The position numbers and the translations under genes were made by a program. Source: Loripinus fragilis (taxonomy: Eukaryota; Mollusca; Bivalvia; Lucinida; Lucinidae). Taken from it: a DNA stretch of 64,000 nucleotides. The notes beneath the pieces were generated by a model. It ran no database searches and was not told where the DNA came from. It saw nothing but the letters and a program-made list of their open reading frames with translations. The stretch covers positions 14,252,309-14,316,308 of the forward strand of contig OZ026524.1 in assembly GCA_964019695.1 (NCBI GenBank), in the 5' to 3' direction. This document shows, in pieces, positions 33,401-40,717 of the stretch; within the stretch, counting starts at the first letter, position 1; each line of letters opens with the position of its first letter.

Positions 33401-36207
33401 AAACATGTAAAATTGAAAACGATATATGCCCAAGGATTTGAGAAACAAAAGTTAGGGAGTAGAAATAAATCCTTTTCATGATCTTGAAGATTTCTGTGTC
33501 CGACCTTTGCTTTTACTATGAATCACTTTGGTCAAAATTTTCATTTTTTCATTGGCTGTTATAATCACGAATTTTTTGGATGGGATTAAAGAGAAGGCCC
33601 CTTAGCATCAGACAAGGTAGCAATTTTCGTAAATTCGAGCACCTGTGCCTACCCCCATTCCGGATCCACTTATGTTAAGCTATTCAAAATCAATAGTCTG
33701 AGAAATGGGAATTTTTTTGAATGGGATACAGATTCATATAAGTCTAATGACTTTCTTCTGAATCCCATTTGTATACTGTATATTATTCTATGTCTTTAAA
33801 TGTTGTTCTATGTACAAAGTAAACAAATAAAATATGTTTAAACCAATTGTTTGAGAATCTTACCAATGAGAATGCCGACAGAAAAGTACATGAACTCCAG
33901 GTTAGGCGTGAAGGCACTCAGGAATACTCCAAGAGCTTCTAAGACGGCTCCCAACACAGTCACGAACCGGTAACCAAACTTGACAGTGAGAGCACCAGCC
34001 ACTGGACCTACCAAAGAAGGCATATAGGGTCAAGTCGGGTAACTTCGGACTTCAGATAAATTCAGAAATATCTTTGCAAACAGTGGAAATCCAGATGAGC
34101 CGTCTCATCAGGATTTTCACTGTTTGCTTAGTTTATCTATTTTTTTTCTATTCCAATAATCAAAATATGCAACAAACAAGGTCGCTGTCCGAATTTACCT
34201 GATGTCCGAAGTTACCGGACTTTACCTCATATTAACAAGTGCGAAATTGCAAATTTACAAAACCTCAATGCCACCTAAACATTCAATTTCAGAAGTTAGC
34301 ATATCGAAGATCGACATACGAATATCGAAAAGGCATTTGATATTTGAAATTTGCATTAAAAGTATTGTGTGTTTGATTTTATTCTTTACGTCCTATCAGC
34401 AATCTTTCAGTTATATAGGGACGGGTTTTCCTGTGTTGAACCAGTACTAAGCTAGGACAAATGTGTCTTGCTCAAGGACGCAAGGCAGCGACGCCAGTGA
34501 GGCTCGGACCCGCGGCCCCTCGGTCTCGAGTCAAGCACTCCACCACTGAGCCACTGCGTTCCCTTGCAATAAAAGTGAGTTTTGTTATTTAAAACATGAA
34601 ATTCGGTAACATTTCGAATGCCAATGTCGGTTTTGACCATAATAATATGACAAACAGTTACAGTCCGAATATCGAAATTGGATATCGAAAATCGAAAATC
34701 AAACTAACTTCTGAAATTAAGTATCGAAAAACGAAAATCGAACTAAAGAAATTAACGATAATCGAGATTGCTGTTTTTGTTTCGATCTGTTTTCGTAATA
34801 TTTTCTGTTGAGTGTTTTTGAAAAGTTGAAGTTTGCACTGCAACAGGAGAAGAAAGCTTATATTTAGTCACAAAGTCATGCATATTTCATAATACAACAC
34901 CTTTTCACTAACATTAGTTTCATATTAAAACGAAATAATACGACACCATTTCACTCGTTTCATATTAAAACGAAATGATACTGTTAATGTTGAAGGCCAA
35001 ACGAAAAAATACCAGTGTTTAGGGTCGTTGTATGTATTTTGAAAGGCGAAATGCATAAAATATTTTTTTTTTCAGAAAAAAAAATTAAAGAAATATAATT
35101 ATGTGTGCTTACCCTACCTAAAGTTGTCAGACCCGTCACCCGAAACACACTTATTGTTTTGTTTGACCTAATATATAATTCAAATTGTGTGACAAAACCA
35201 TTAATTATGGCCTAGGCGTGTTTCTTTAAACTTAAATGCGCCAATTTATACAATGTCATGCGCCTAAAGATTGGTTTTGATTTTTGAAGGATTAGCATTG
35301 ATACACTGTATAGCTAAACATTACACCACACATATTAAAGCTAAATCTTGACTTTTGCACGCTAAAGACGCGCTTTCAAAGTGCATCTAATATTCAAATT
35401 CATGAATTACTGAAAATATTATGTTCGTTGTTAAATCGATAAAATGCTCGACAAACATCGTATTTTTAGGTTTCTCCCAACACGTTTGATAAAGTCAACA
35501 CTACATGCGCACTTATATAATTCAGATCCTCTATATTCAAAATATTGTCTGTGGTTTCGTCATGGACCATAGTTTGTGTATGCGAGTAGCAAAGGCTATG
35601 ACGAATTTGTGCGGATCAGCCTAAGAATCTCATAAGCCACGCCCCAAGGTTATTAAACTTGGGTTCATTCTCAAACTCAAAATAAAGCGCAATGATTGGC
35701 TGCTTGCGGACACGGACACGTGTCCGCAAGCAGCAAATCATTGCGCTTTATTTTGAGTTTGGGACTGTACTCAAGTTTTATAATCTCGGGGCCAGATCAA
35801 AGTATGTCACTTGTGTGTGACACTACTTTTTGATCTTATAACTAAACAGACCTCGAGATAAAAGTGTGTTCTATTATTCAACCAAACCATATGTTGTGGG
35901 TACTCAAAATAACCGTCTTGAAGGGACGTTTCTTTCACTGTTTGACAGCCAGCCAATTTTGCGGTCAAAGCACCTAAGTTAAACGTAAGCATGTAAATTT
36001 AGACTTACCTATAAAGCAGAAGGAACCATAAGATAAGGAACCAATAGATGATATCTCTGCACTGGAGCCCTGGAACGTAGCCATGAGATCAATATACAAA
36101 ATACCGAAGCCATAACTGATGCCATCGGATAACATCTGAGCAACAAAGGCACTGATGACGACGACCCAACCCCACCCTCCGTCTAACGTGGTGCTGGCAA
36201 CGTACAT
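21144..36207 (-). CDS. SLC16/monocarboxylate-transporter-like MFS protein (spliced gene)
   Basis: Joined minus-strand exons 36207-36009, 34007-33864, 29790-28987, 27182-26949, 22457-22332 and 21280-21144 give 1,644 nt, about 547 residues. All junctions are GT-AG and phase 1. MCT family marks are the TM1 motif DGGWGW (residues 9-14), FVAQMLSDGISYGFGILY, and the TM4-5 motif YFESKRPLA (132-140) with a following GSSAGTF. There are two six-helix halves separated by a long acidic, Asn-rich loop (about 192-350), and the last helix follows GWLFDV. Family members move monocarboxylates or other small organic solutes across membranes, often with H+; the substrate here cannot be read. The start is the first ATG in frame after a TAG that would lie in a putative 5' UTR exon. 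The gene spans 15 kb, its introns full of repeats. An alternative TM10-11 exon lies at 26142-26258. Confidence 0.85.
21349..21585. mobile_element. MITE-A copy 2
   Basis: TTAACCCTTAAAGCGCC at the left and GGCGCATTAAGGGTTAA at the right form inverted ends. The internal AGGAGCAGTCTGATCTGGGTCC matches copy 1 at 62-263. It also has GTCGTCTGCTGAA...TTCAGCAGACGA subterminal inverted repeats. It sits in the intron between transporter exons 6b and 7. Confidence 0.7.
22332..22457 (-). CDS. Transporter exon 6b (TM10-TM11 version b)
   Basis: The acceptor is ATATTCTTCAG. The phase-1 frame reads AAVNTLVTLVLIELLGEE, then ADAFGWLNIFGGVGYTTG, and ends PFVAG at a G|GTTAGA donor. The text fits MCT proteins at TM10-11 (V-x-L-V/I-x-L-L-G...AFG...GPxxAG). 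If not spliced, a TAG follows immediately (22329-22327), so the exon must use the donor to reach exon 7. It is 126 nt and preserves phase 1. It is a homologue of exon 6a at 26.1 kb. Confidence 0.75.
22600..23090. other. Intronic spacer
   Basis: No recognised feature; a short word TTTAAGTAGTGTCCTTGG near 22765 resembles the TIR of the element at 24168-24762. Confidence 0.35.
23105..23893 (+). pseudogene. Tc1/mariner-superfamily transposase relic
   Basis: Across several frameshifts the plus strand reads a mariner-type transposase: TGILLSNVHYILK (about 23130-23180), FWIPHLLSEEQKMA (about 23200), VVYAVFYST (about 23447), PNGNGVTALFYRDY, then SRKFLEDEKVTDLPYPPYPAEL with the catalytic-triad-like CDYF near 23705. 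The tail is KYAFLSS...FQYLKGIS and RLKLSIAFNGDIFEGMK with TAA at 23891. A live enzyme would cut and paste DNA with a DDD/E triad. Here the first catalytic Asp regions are lost or frame-broken and the HDNA motif has become RLHK. No TIRs were found. It lies in the opposite strand sense inside the long transporter intron between exons 6a and 6b. Confidence 0.8.
23919..24150. repeat. GCTCACCTGAGCC-type dispersed repeat
   Basis: It begins AGCTCACCTGAGCC and continues GGCTCATGGTGAGCTATTG, TCGTCTGTCGTCAACAA and CCAAGGGGCCAAAATGGCC. It ends CTCAGGTGAGCGCTATAGGGCC. The inverted CTCACCTGAG / CTCAGGTGAG ends suggest a foldback or TIR organisation. I recall this family as common in bivalve genomes. Confidence 0.6.
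24168..24762. mobile_element. TIR element with arms of about 120 bp
   Basis: The left arm (24168-24295: GGACACTACTTAAAGTAATCC, TTGGCTTTTCC, TTTGCCACTAAC, AAAATCCAGAATTTTC) is inverted at 24640-24762 (GAGAATTCTGGATTTTCG, GTAGTGGCAATTTTATC, GAAAAGCCACTAAAACG, ACTTAAAG). Long TIRs and no ORF suggest a non-autonomous foldback-like transposon. Confidence 0.65.
25082..25225. repeat. G/C-rich dispersed repeat
   Basis: GTGGATCCAGATAGGGG, a C11 run, GAAAATCACAAGTGAC, ATTAGGTTTCCTCAGAAATATTGG and GGACCACCCTCGAAAG match the copy at 32925-33070 in the same order. Confidence 0.55.
25850..26045 (+). repeat. Hairpin-family H copy
   Basis: GGCCTCCAGATAAGAGTGTG, then ATTTCTCAACCAAAACATAATGTTG, then a hairpin made of AACCGTCTCA facing TGAGACGGTT, then GAGCACCCAAAA and GGATAAGAAAATAATCG. 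Colinear with 28762-28960. Confidence 0.7.
26048..26053 (-). terminator. Candidate poly(A) signal after exon 6a
   Basis: AATAAA on the minus strand, 48 nt beyond the TAA at 26101-26103 that closes the unspliced exon 6a frame. It would serve an alternative short transcript. Confidence 0.35.
26101..26258 (-). CDS. Transporter exon 6a (alternative TM10-TM11, possible terminal exon)
   Basis: The acceptor is TTTAAATCTAG. The phase-1 frame reads AAANVLISLVMIDLLGNE, NLPGWMNFISGVGFTAG and PVVAG. By hand alignment 24 of 40 positions are identical to exon 6b, with three residues missing in the loop. At VAG the sequence G|GTTGTT is a weak donor (26142/26141). Splicing there would preserve phase 1 and join exon 7. 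Otherwise translation continues CLMHVSDRTLSS to a TAA at 26103-26101, giving a protein without TM12. No inactivating change is seen, so it is either an alternative exon or a recent duplicate that has lost its splice exit. Confidence 0.65.
26949..27182 (-). CDS. Transporter exon 5 (TM8-TM10)
   Basis: Acceptor TCTGTTTTCAG, donor TCAG|GTAAGT. The frame reads GFTPTEAAWVISEFGIAA, then FAKFFFGAMSQMFTKKYNR and hydrophobic stretches ending VGGAFGFLSG. The KxxxG-like loop between helices and the Gly-rich end match the C-terminal half of MCT proteins. 234 nt, phase 1 at both ends. Confidence 0.8.
27217..27455. mobile_element. MITE-C copy 1 (TIRs of about 35 bp)
   Basis: The left end TGAGCCGCAACATGTGATTT and the right end AAATCTCATATTGCGGGTCA are inverted repeats. 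The second copy at 30469-30709 is colinear, including CGAGCCTG(T/C)GCAGCCTCC and the hairpin AGGCTCTGATCAG...CTGAGCCTTTG. It lies only 35 nt upstream of the exon 5 acceptor. Confidence 0.75.
27480..27610 (+). repeat. Hairpin-family H copy, hairpin deleted
   Basis: GGCCTTAAGTTAAAGAGTGTG, GACCAAAACATTTGAGCACCC and GGTAAGAAAATATTTACAATTTTAC match the family flanks. The central AACCGTCTCA hairpin is missing. Confidence 0.55.
27715..28197. mobile_element. Large foldback element (about 480 bp inverted repeat)
   Basis: The ends GTCGCGTCTGGGAGTGAT and ATCACTCCCAGACGCGAC, and almost all of the interior, are complementary: GATAAATAGAATCTAGCATTCG faces GTTAGATTCTATTTATC, and AACTCGTTGC faces GCAACGAGTT. 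The axis lies near 27960. The whole element could form a long hairpin. A half-copy lies at 11172-11490. Confidence 0.8.
28570..28650. repeat. Short palindromic dispersed repeat
   Basis: GCAAACAACAAAGGCGCAGACC faces GGTCAGCGCCTTTGTTTTTGC around GCCTGCGCATCCGCATAG. A relative at 38880-38950 has GCGAACAACAAAGGAGCAGGCC with the same centre. Confidence 0.55.
28762..28960 (+). repeat. Hairpin-family H, best copy
   Basis: It runs CAGGCCTCCAGATAAGAGTG, ATTTCTCATCCAAAACATATG, a perfect hairpin (CAAAAGAACCGTCTCA then TGAGACGGTTCTTTTG), GAGCACCCAAAACACATG and GGGTAAGAAAATATTTAAAATTTTACG. It ends about 25 nt from the exon 4 donor. Confidence 0.75.
28987..29790 (-). CDS. Transporter exon 4 (TM4-TM7 and central loop)
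   Basis: Acceptor TTTTTCTTTTAG, donor AAATG|GTAAGA. It begins GVGGGMMYIASFVCVSAY, then the family motif FESKRPLA and GSSAG. Two more helices lead to FRPFLKN. A loop of about 155 residues rich in Asn, Glu, Asp and Ser follows, and the start of the second half is hydrophobic (FLFTFGYGIPFVLIP). 804 nt, 268 codons, phase 1 at both ends. A long single exon covering TM4 to TM7 with a variable loop is usual for this family. Confidence 0.85.
30317..30419. repeat. Tetranucleotide microsatellite (GACA)n(GGCA)n(GACA)n
   Basis: A run of GACA, then about ten GGCA units, then GACA again. It lies in the intron between transporter exons 3 and 4. Likely length-polymorphic. Confidence 0.95.
30469..30709. mobile_element. 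MITE-C copy 2
   Basis: TIRs are TGAGCCGTGACACGTGATTT and AAATCTCATGTTGCGGCTCA, with the interior colinear to 27217-27455. Better preserved at the right TIR than copy 1. Confidence 0.75.
30866..31635 (+). repeat. Repeat family F copy 2
   Basis: It starts with a palindrome of about 150 bp (30868-31015; arms ATTGACTATTGAGGCATTGG and CCAATGCCTCAATAGTCAA; centre ACCGAGGCGGAGCCGAGGT). The AACAACAAAATCTTGGCTATAG block, GGCATTTCATCAGGGTCTAC and TTATGGACTCGAGTGGATAGG follow. Copy 3 follows head to tail. Confidence 0.75.
31636..32550 (+). repeat. Repeat family F copy 3 (tandem duplicate, interrupted)
   Basis: Same order of blocks as copy 2, with its own terminal palindrome (31643-31785). It is lengthened by the PLE-2 fragment at 32157-32300, which lies between ATTCAACAGCAAAA and the resumption at GATGAAACACCAAATC. 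Confidence 0.75.
32157..32300 (-). mobile_element. PLE-2 tail, severely 5'-truncated insertion
   Basis: It starts at the PLE-2 3' terminus (AATAGTAAGTGAGTATGATC on the plus strand) and runs through GGAAGAGCCGCTCAACC to CTTCCCCATCAAG. It is absent from the otherwise colinear copy 2 at about 31397. Confidence 0.75.
32690..32800 (+). repeat. Hairpin-family H copy, degraded hairpin
   Basis: GTGCTCAAAAGAACCGT and TGGTCCTTTTGAGCATCCTAAAACACCC match the arms of the hairpin family; the loop is replaced by T-rich sequence. Confidence 0.5.
32925..33070. repeat. G/C-rich dispersed repeat
   Basis: GTGCGGATTCAAAAGG, GGGGGTCCGGCCCCC, CTTAGAAATACTTGC and ACGGACCTCCCCCGAG, then a short inverted pair (CGAATGGACTTGGG and CCAATTGCTTCTC), parallel 25082-25225 and part of 54690-54745. 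Confidence 0.55.
33071..33850. other. Intronic spacer
   Basis: No supported gene. Minus frames at 32974-33180 and 33204-33386 have no recognisable domain. It lies just downstream of transporter exon 3 in transcript direction. Confidence 0.4.
33864..34007 (-). CDS. Transporter exon 3 (TM2-TM3)
   Basis: Acceptor CTTTGGTAG, donor CATTG|GTAAGA. The frame reads GPVAGALTVKFGYRFVTVLG, then a hydrophobic stretch and FMYFSVGILIG. GPxAxALxxxFGxRxVxxxGG is the typical TM2-loop-TM3 passage of MCT proteins. 144 nt, phase 1 at both ends. Confidence 0.85.
34286..34790. repeat. TATCGAAA-rich inverted-repeat element
   Basis: TTTCAGAAGTTAGCATATCG near 34288 faces AAACTAACTTCTGAAATT near 34697. Both flanks carry repeats of (A)TATCGAAAATCGAA. 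The SINE at 34364-34563 lies inside. Confidence 0.45.
34364..34563 (-). mobile_element. SINE-1 full copy with 13-bp target duplication
   Basis: Minus strand: GGGAACGCAGTGGCTCAGTGG, A-box-like TGGCTCAGTGGTGGAG, B-box-like GGGTCCGAGCC, body GTCCTTGAGCAAG, tail near GTAAAGAATAAAATC. TTGCATTAAAAGT (34351-34363) and TTGCAATAAAAGT (34564-34576) flank it with one mismatch. Confidence 0.8.
35638..35795. mobile_element. Foldback element P1 (near-perfect palindrome)
   Basis: The core arms of 42 nt (35672-35713 and 35720-35761) differ at one position and flank a 6-nt spacer. They include AATAAAGCGCAATGATT and GCTGCTTGCGGACAC. The outer ends CCCCAAGGTTATTAAACTTG and CAAGTTTTATAATCTCGGGG resemble the ends of P2 and P3. 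Confidence 0.8.
35848..35945 (+). repeat. Hairpin-family H partial copy
   Basis: AGACCTCGAGATAAAAGTGTG, AACCAAACCATATGTTGTGGG and TACTCAAAATAACCGTCTTG match the left half of the family. Confidence 0.55.
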
Positions 36208-36234
36208 ACTAGCAAGTAGAAGTTGTTGTCTGAT
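36009..36234 (-). CDS. Transporter exon 2 (start codon and TM1)
   Basis: The acceptor GTTCATTCCAG precedes ATCAGACAAC. The first ATG in the relevant frame is 36207-36205. The frame gives MYVASTTLDGGWGWVVVISA, where DGGWGW is the MCT signature at the head of TM1, and ends CFI plus one base at the donor ATAG|GTAAGT. An in-frame Met further upstream (36249) would require using intron sequence and is rejected. Residues 1-66. Confidence 0.85.
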
Positions 36235-36267
36235 CTGGAATGAACACACACACTGTTACTGGCCTCT

Positions 36268-36412
36268 AGTTAAGGTTGCATAGTAGAAACATAATTTTCC
36301 TCTTTCTGAATCAAAACATATGCTGTGGGTACTCATAACAATCGTCTCAACATTTATGGGTAAGAAAATATTTACAATTTTACGCAAACAATATCTGTTT
36401 ATCTAAACCTAT
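36268..36412 (+). repeat. Hairpin-family H copy, hairpin mostly lost
   Basis: GGCCTCTAGTTAAGG, AATCAAAACATATGCTGTGGG, AATCGTCTCA and GGGTAAGAAAATATTTACAATTTTACG are in family order. Confidence 0.55.
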
Positions 36413-36454
36413 GTAATAAATAAGCTATACTGTCTTACTGAAATGAAAATGCAT

Positions 36455-36600
36455 GTAGTCTCCTAAGTCGCGTTTTGAGCCTCTAAGGTGGCACTGCGTT
36501 GTGTCCTTGAGCAAGACACATTAATCCCTGTTCAACCCAGGATGACCCGTCTCGTCTCGACATAACTAAAAAGATTTTGACTGGGATCAAACAAAATCGT
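36455..36600 (+). mobile_element. SINE-1 partial copy (body and tail)
   Basis: GCACTGCGTTGTGTCCTTGAG, CAAGACACATTAATCC, CAACCCAGGATGACCCGTC and TTGACTGGGATCAAACAAA match the SINE-1 body; the tRNA-like head is truncated. Confidence 0.6.
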
Positions 36601-36983
36601 TAATCCAAACTCAATAAGACCAAAATTTACAATTTGGATTATCAGTAGTTTTGAGTTAAGACATCTTTCATGATTCATCATTTCCTATCGAGAACCCTGG
36701 CAAAAACATATCTTCCTATGTACGAAAAGAAAGCATCAACTCTGACACTTAATAACGTAAAACCAATATAAAAGTACATAAACGTGAAAGTTTGGTACAT
36801 GTGTATATGTGTGTTGGCTCTATAGAAAATACTAAAGAAAGGGTCCGTGAAATATGAAAACGGCGATTAGTGGGCGTGAAATCCCCGGATTATAAACACT
36901 AGCGATTGCCTGTCGTTAAACGTGGTACATAAACAAGAATAAGAGTTCATTTCAATTGAACTAAATATATAAAGCACCCTTAC

Positions 36984-37090
36984 CTTCTATGTTATTCCTG
37001 TACTTTTCATTCTGATAAGATGATAAAAATGCCGGTTGTTGTGACACATTCTTGAATGATCTACGAGGAAGCGGCCATACTAGAGGGAAA
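36984..37090 (-). other. Putative 5' UTR exon of the transporter
   Basis: A strong minus-strand donor AGAAG|GTAAGG lies at 36984/36983. Joined to exon 2, the frame of the exon 2 ATG has a TAG at 36989-36987, which would fix the start codon. The 5' boundary is not visible. RNA evidence is needed; nothing else identifies this exon. Confidence 0.35.
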
Positions 37091-37139
37091 TAAATCGATA
37101 TCGTCAACCAAGTATCGGCTTTTCTAAATGCCTGTGGCC

Positions 37140-37472
37140 TGTTACGTGCTTTGTTTGTTTGTTTGCTTTACGTCCCAAGTCAACAGCTATGGTCATTGCG
37201 GGACGGTCAGTTCACCTAACCACACTTTTTTTCCTGGGCAAGCTTGAACAAGCAGTTAACAAGTAATCGTGCACATACTTTCGCTTGTAACTGACAACAA
37301 CCCTTCATGAATGATTCAGCGGAAGGGAGGAGAATGACCGTAGAAATTATTTCATGATCAATCTCCACGAAAGTATGGGACCGGGCCGGGATCGAACTCG
37401 CGATCCCTTGATCTGCAGTCAGCTTCGCATCTGTAACCAGACACGTTACCGACTGCGCTACGCGGCCCGGTT
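37140..37472 (-). mobile_element. tRNA-derived SINE-2
   Basis: The minus strand begins CCGGGCCGCGTAGCGCAGTCG, with A-box-like TAGCGCAGTCGGTAACG and B-box-like GAGTTCGATCCCGGC. A body follows (TTTCGTGGAGATTGATCATG, CATTCTCCTCCC, GGTTAGGTGAACTGACCGTC) and a TTTG-repeat end. An internal long arm and non-tRNA body exclude a functional tRNA. A second copy lies at 61570-62135. Confidence 0.75.
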
Positions 37473-37527
37473 TTTTATTTTTGTTTATTTTTATATGGAA
37501 AGTTGTTGCGGAGTTGTGGGTTAACCT

Positions 37528-37770
37528 GGCCCCAGGGTTATAAAACTTTTTTCATGCTCAACTCAGCTGAGCACAAAATTTATCCTACTCATAAATGTTA
37601 AAATGCCAACAATTGTTGGCATTTTAACATTTATTAGCATGATAAATACAGCCTCTGAGAGACTTAAAGCAAGAAACTTCTTTATTTGTTGGTATTTTAG
37701 TATTTATGAGCAGTTGTAATTTCGTGCTCAGCTGAGTTGAGCATAAAAAAAGTTATATAACCTCGAGGCC
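37528..37770. mobile_element. Foldback element P2
   Basis: The ends GGCCCCAGGGTTATAAAACT and AGTTATATAACCTCGAGGCC, the inner CTCAACTCAGCTGAGCAC and GTGCTCAGCTGAGTTGAG, and an internal perfect palindrome around CCAACAATTGTTGG (37597-37638). Confidence 0.8.
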
Positions 37771-37959
37771 GGATGTTTTTTCTCATTTCTAAGTAGTTTC
37801 ACGACGGTCAAAAATTAAGTTGTATCTCATCACGCCTTGTTGGCTCCAAATTAAGCGAGTTCTTCAATGATATTTTAAAGTATATTGGTTTAACTGCCAA
37901 ATGCCATACATGAATCGTAGGTAAGGATCGTAATTATTTCAGTCAATATATAGACATCT

Positions 37960-38208
37960 GGGCCCGAGTTTATAAAACTTTTTTCGTACTCAACTCAACT
38001 GAGCACGAAATTTAAAACGCTCATAGAAAACCAACATACCGACAAATAAAGAAGTTTCTTGCATTAAGTGTCTCGGGTGCTATCTTTACCATGCTTATAA
38101 ATAAATATTAAAATGCCAACAACTGTTGGCATTTTAATATTTATGAGTAAGATAAATTCCGAGCTCGGCTGAGTTGAGTATGAAAAAAGTTTTATAAACT
38201 CGGGGTCA
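37960..38208. mobile_element. Foldback element P3 (P2 relative, opposite orientation)
   Basis: The ends GGGCCCGAGTTTATAAAACT and AGTTTTATAAACTCGGGGTC. The asymmetric block ACAAATAAAGAAGTTTCTTGC lies before the CCAACAACTGTTGG palindrome here. In P2 its complement lies after the palindrome, so the two copies are inserted in opposite orientation. Confidence 0.8.
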
Positions 38209-38879
38209 GATTACAAATTAATCCGACTTGCTATATAGTACCGACCCTCGGGTACCGCGTATGGTACGCTTACCGACTTGGTTTGACAAAAACAACAACA
38301 AGAACAACAAAAATAGCAACAACAACAATTACAACGACAACAAATGCATATCACTGTAAAAGAAAACAAATGTTACGTTACATCAAGTTGGATGGCAGCT
38401 GAACTGCCACACTGGTCTTAGTGTAACCTTTCAACTGCTTTACAGATCCTTTGTGACCTCAGGGTATTGACCTGGATACAATTAGCTGTCACGTCCCCAA
38501 CGATTTTCATACAGGTACATGTCTACTGGCGAAATGGTCGTCTCAAATTGTTTAAGTGGGAGATTAAGTGTAAGTTTTTCAGCAAAAGGGGTGGAAGCTC
38601 AGTTGACGAACGGGGACGATCAAGATTATATAACATTTATCATTATACATTATCAGAATGCACTATTTGCAAGATAAAACTGGTTTATGGAGATAGACAA
38701 AGATCTAGTATATTTTGAATATTGTAACCTGTGGACTCTCAAACCAAACACAAAATGTATAAGCCAGCAAGACTTTGTGTAGACAGAATTGTCAAACCGG
38801 GACCTGCGCGATTGAGCATGAGCTATACTTATGCCACACTCTTAATTGAGCGTAGACGCGAGAAAACCTTTCTTCGGGG

Positions 38880-38950
38880 GTTTGCGAACAACAAAGGAGC
38901 AGGCCAGCCTGCACATCGGCGCAGCAGTCTGATCAGCGCATTTATATGCG
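38880..38950. repeat. Short palindromic dispersed repeat, copy 2
   Basis: GCGAACAACAAAGGAGCAGGCC, CAGCCTGCACATCGGCGCAG and TCTGATCAGCGCATTTAT parallel 28570-28650. Confidence 0.5.
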
Positions 38951-38979
38951 CGTATTAGAAAGTACATGTATCATATTAA

Positions 38980-39887
38980 TATACTTAAAGCCAAAAGTAA
39001 CTTTACACTGTTATTATATATACCTTTTCTGGGTATTGGTGAGTGGTATTTTAAATGTGTTTAATTCATATTAAACTTCAATCATTTATTCATATGAAAG
39101 TTGAATTTCATGTTTTTACTGTCATAAATGCAACCACAATGCCCTAATGAAAGAAGCAAAGGGGCAAAATTAACTTTTCCAAAGTGCATCACTTTTAGAT
39201 GCATTACAGTAGCTTTGCTATTGGACAATTTTTAATTTAAAAAAAAACAGTCTGAAAGACAGGCTATTGAATTGTTGTTTAAAGTTCAAATCAGCCCGAA
39301 TCACCCTTCGAGTAACACAAATTTGAGTTGTGTTTTTACGGACATAACCCCTTTTGTGAACTTAATAGTGCTTTCAATGGAATTTCCCATAAGAAATCAT
39401 TTGCCGTTTTTCTTCCAAATCGATGGGAATTTTTATCAGATTATCTTGTCACATACTCAGGGCAAAAGTCCCAACAAATCGCTGATAAAAAAATCCAAAT
39501 GTCATCTGAGATAAAGCTTTTAGCAGGGACTAAAGTTTACTATTGTTTTAATTCAGAGGGAGATAATTTCAAAGTGAACCAACTTTAAGATGCTGCCAAA
39601 AGCAAACTATACGTCAGAGACAAAATGTCTTGCAGTATTTTTAATGGGCAATTGATGGCCCTTAAAATGGCGTGTTCAAACCCTAGGTTTACATTGGATT
39701 TTGTTAGGAAATGCTGATTGTGTGTTTTTAATGAAAGCACAGATAACTCGAAAGAAGATTAATCTACCGAAGTTAGGTTTAGGGCGAGTACCAGCAACTC
39801 ATTGCAATATTTAATTTGGTTAAATCGAAAACAGTAAAGATATATTCATTAGTTCAAAGTGTAAAGTTACTTTTGGCTTTAAGTATA
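38980..39887. mobile_element. TIR DNA element, 908 bp, perfect 30-nt TIRs
   Basis: The left end TATACTTAAAGCCAAAAGTA... (38980-39009) and its complement at 39858-39887 match over 30 nt without mismatch. TA at both ends fits a TA target duplication. The interior has overlapping open frames (39272-39514 and 39328-39588) with no recognised transposase motif. Non-autonomous and recent by TIR identity. Confidence 0.8.
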
Positions 39888-40265
39888 CATATACTTGCTA
39901 CAAGCGAAGTTTTAATCATTAGCTGAACAAGCTGGTTTGGATCTCACTTTGTCGGAAACCTCGAATACAGTTTTTTCGGTCACAGGGGGAAAAGCACTTT
40001 GAACAGTAAAAACGTTTTCGATTCCTATATGTTGAATAGCAAAATCAGAGTTTTCAACCCATATTTTTCAACTGGTACTCGTCCAATGAGAAAAGCATTT
40101 TTGCAGATAATTCGAGGGCTGAACCTACTATCTTTTTCATATAATAAATATAAATTTCTTTAAAACGTATCAAAAATTTGGTCTTTCCTAAGTGCAATCC
40201 TTCATAAAGACCAAGTTCCTTTCTTTAAGTGTTCTGATTTTTAAAATAAAAAAAAATAGAAAGGA

Positions 40266-40700
40266 AGTAAGAAGGCAAATATCAGGACTAAATGCAATCA
40301 AGTACCACACCTTACCAAAAAAAAAACATATGGGAAAGTCGCAAAAGCACAAGAAAACATCACATACAAGAGCACCAAAAGGTCAGTCCTTCCAAGCAGG
40401 TTAACACAAACCTACATGTACAAGGAACAGACAAGACAGTATGAAAGGCAAACACGAAATACAAATTAACAAACAAGATCAACAAAAGAAGCACACTGGT
40501 TAAGAAAATTACTGGAGGGCTTAAACATTGACGGTACCAGGCACCAGCCTCATCCTTATTTCTGATGTAGATCAAGACAAAGTTGTTTGGTTCGCATAAA
40601 ATATTCCTAACTTATCGATGTATCATCTCCTAGTACACAAGAATCGAGATTATAAATGAGATAAAACAAAGATATTGACTCAACAGTATAGACCATGAGC
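40266..40700 (-). mobile_element. PLE-1 3'-tail fragment
   Basis: The order GCAATCAAGTACCACACC, AAAGGTCAGTCCTTCC, GAACAGACAAGACAGTATG, TTACTGGAGGGCTTAAAC, GATGTAGATCAAGAC, CATCTCCTAGTACAC and GACTCAACAGTA is the PLE-1 tail in reverse. The last 20 bp of the 3' end are degraded. Confidence 0.7.
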
Positions 40701-40717
40701 TGCTAATAGACCCCCTC

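Noticed and set aside
36208..36249. Upstream Met for the transporter (MCSFQI...)
   Set aside because: It includes the acceptor TTCCAG and polypyrimidine-side intron sequence; the downstream ATG agrees with the family N-terminus.
37380..37472. tRNA gene candidate at the head of SINE-2
   Set aside because: A- and B-box-like words exist but the arms do not close as a normal tRNA and a SINE body with a second copy follows.
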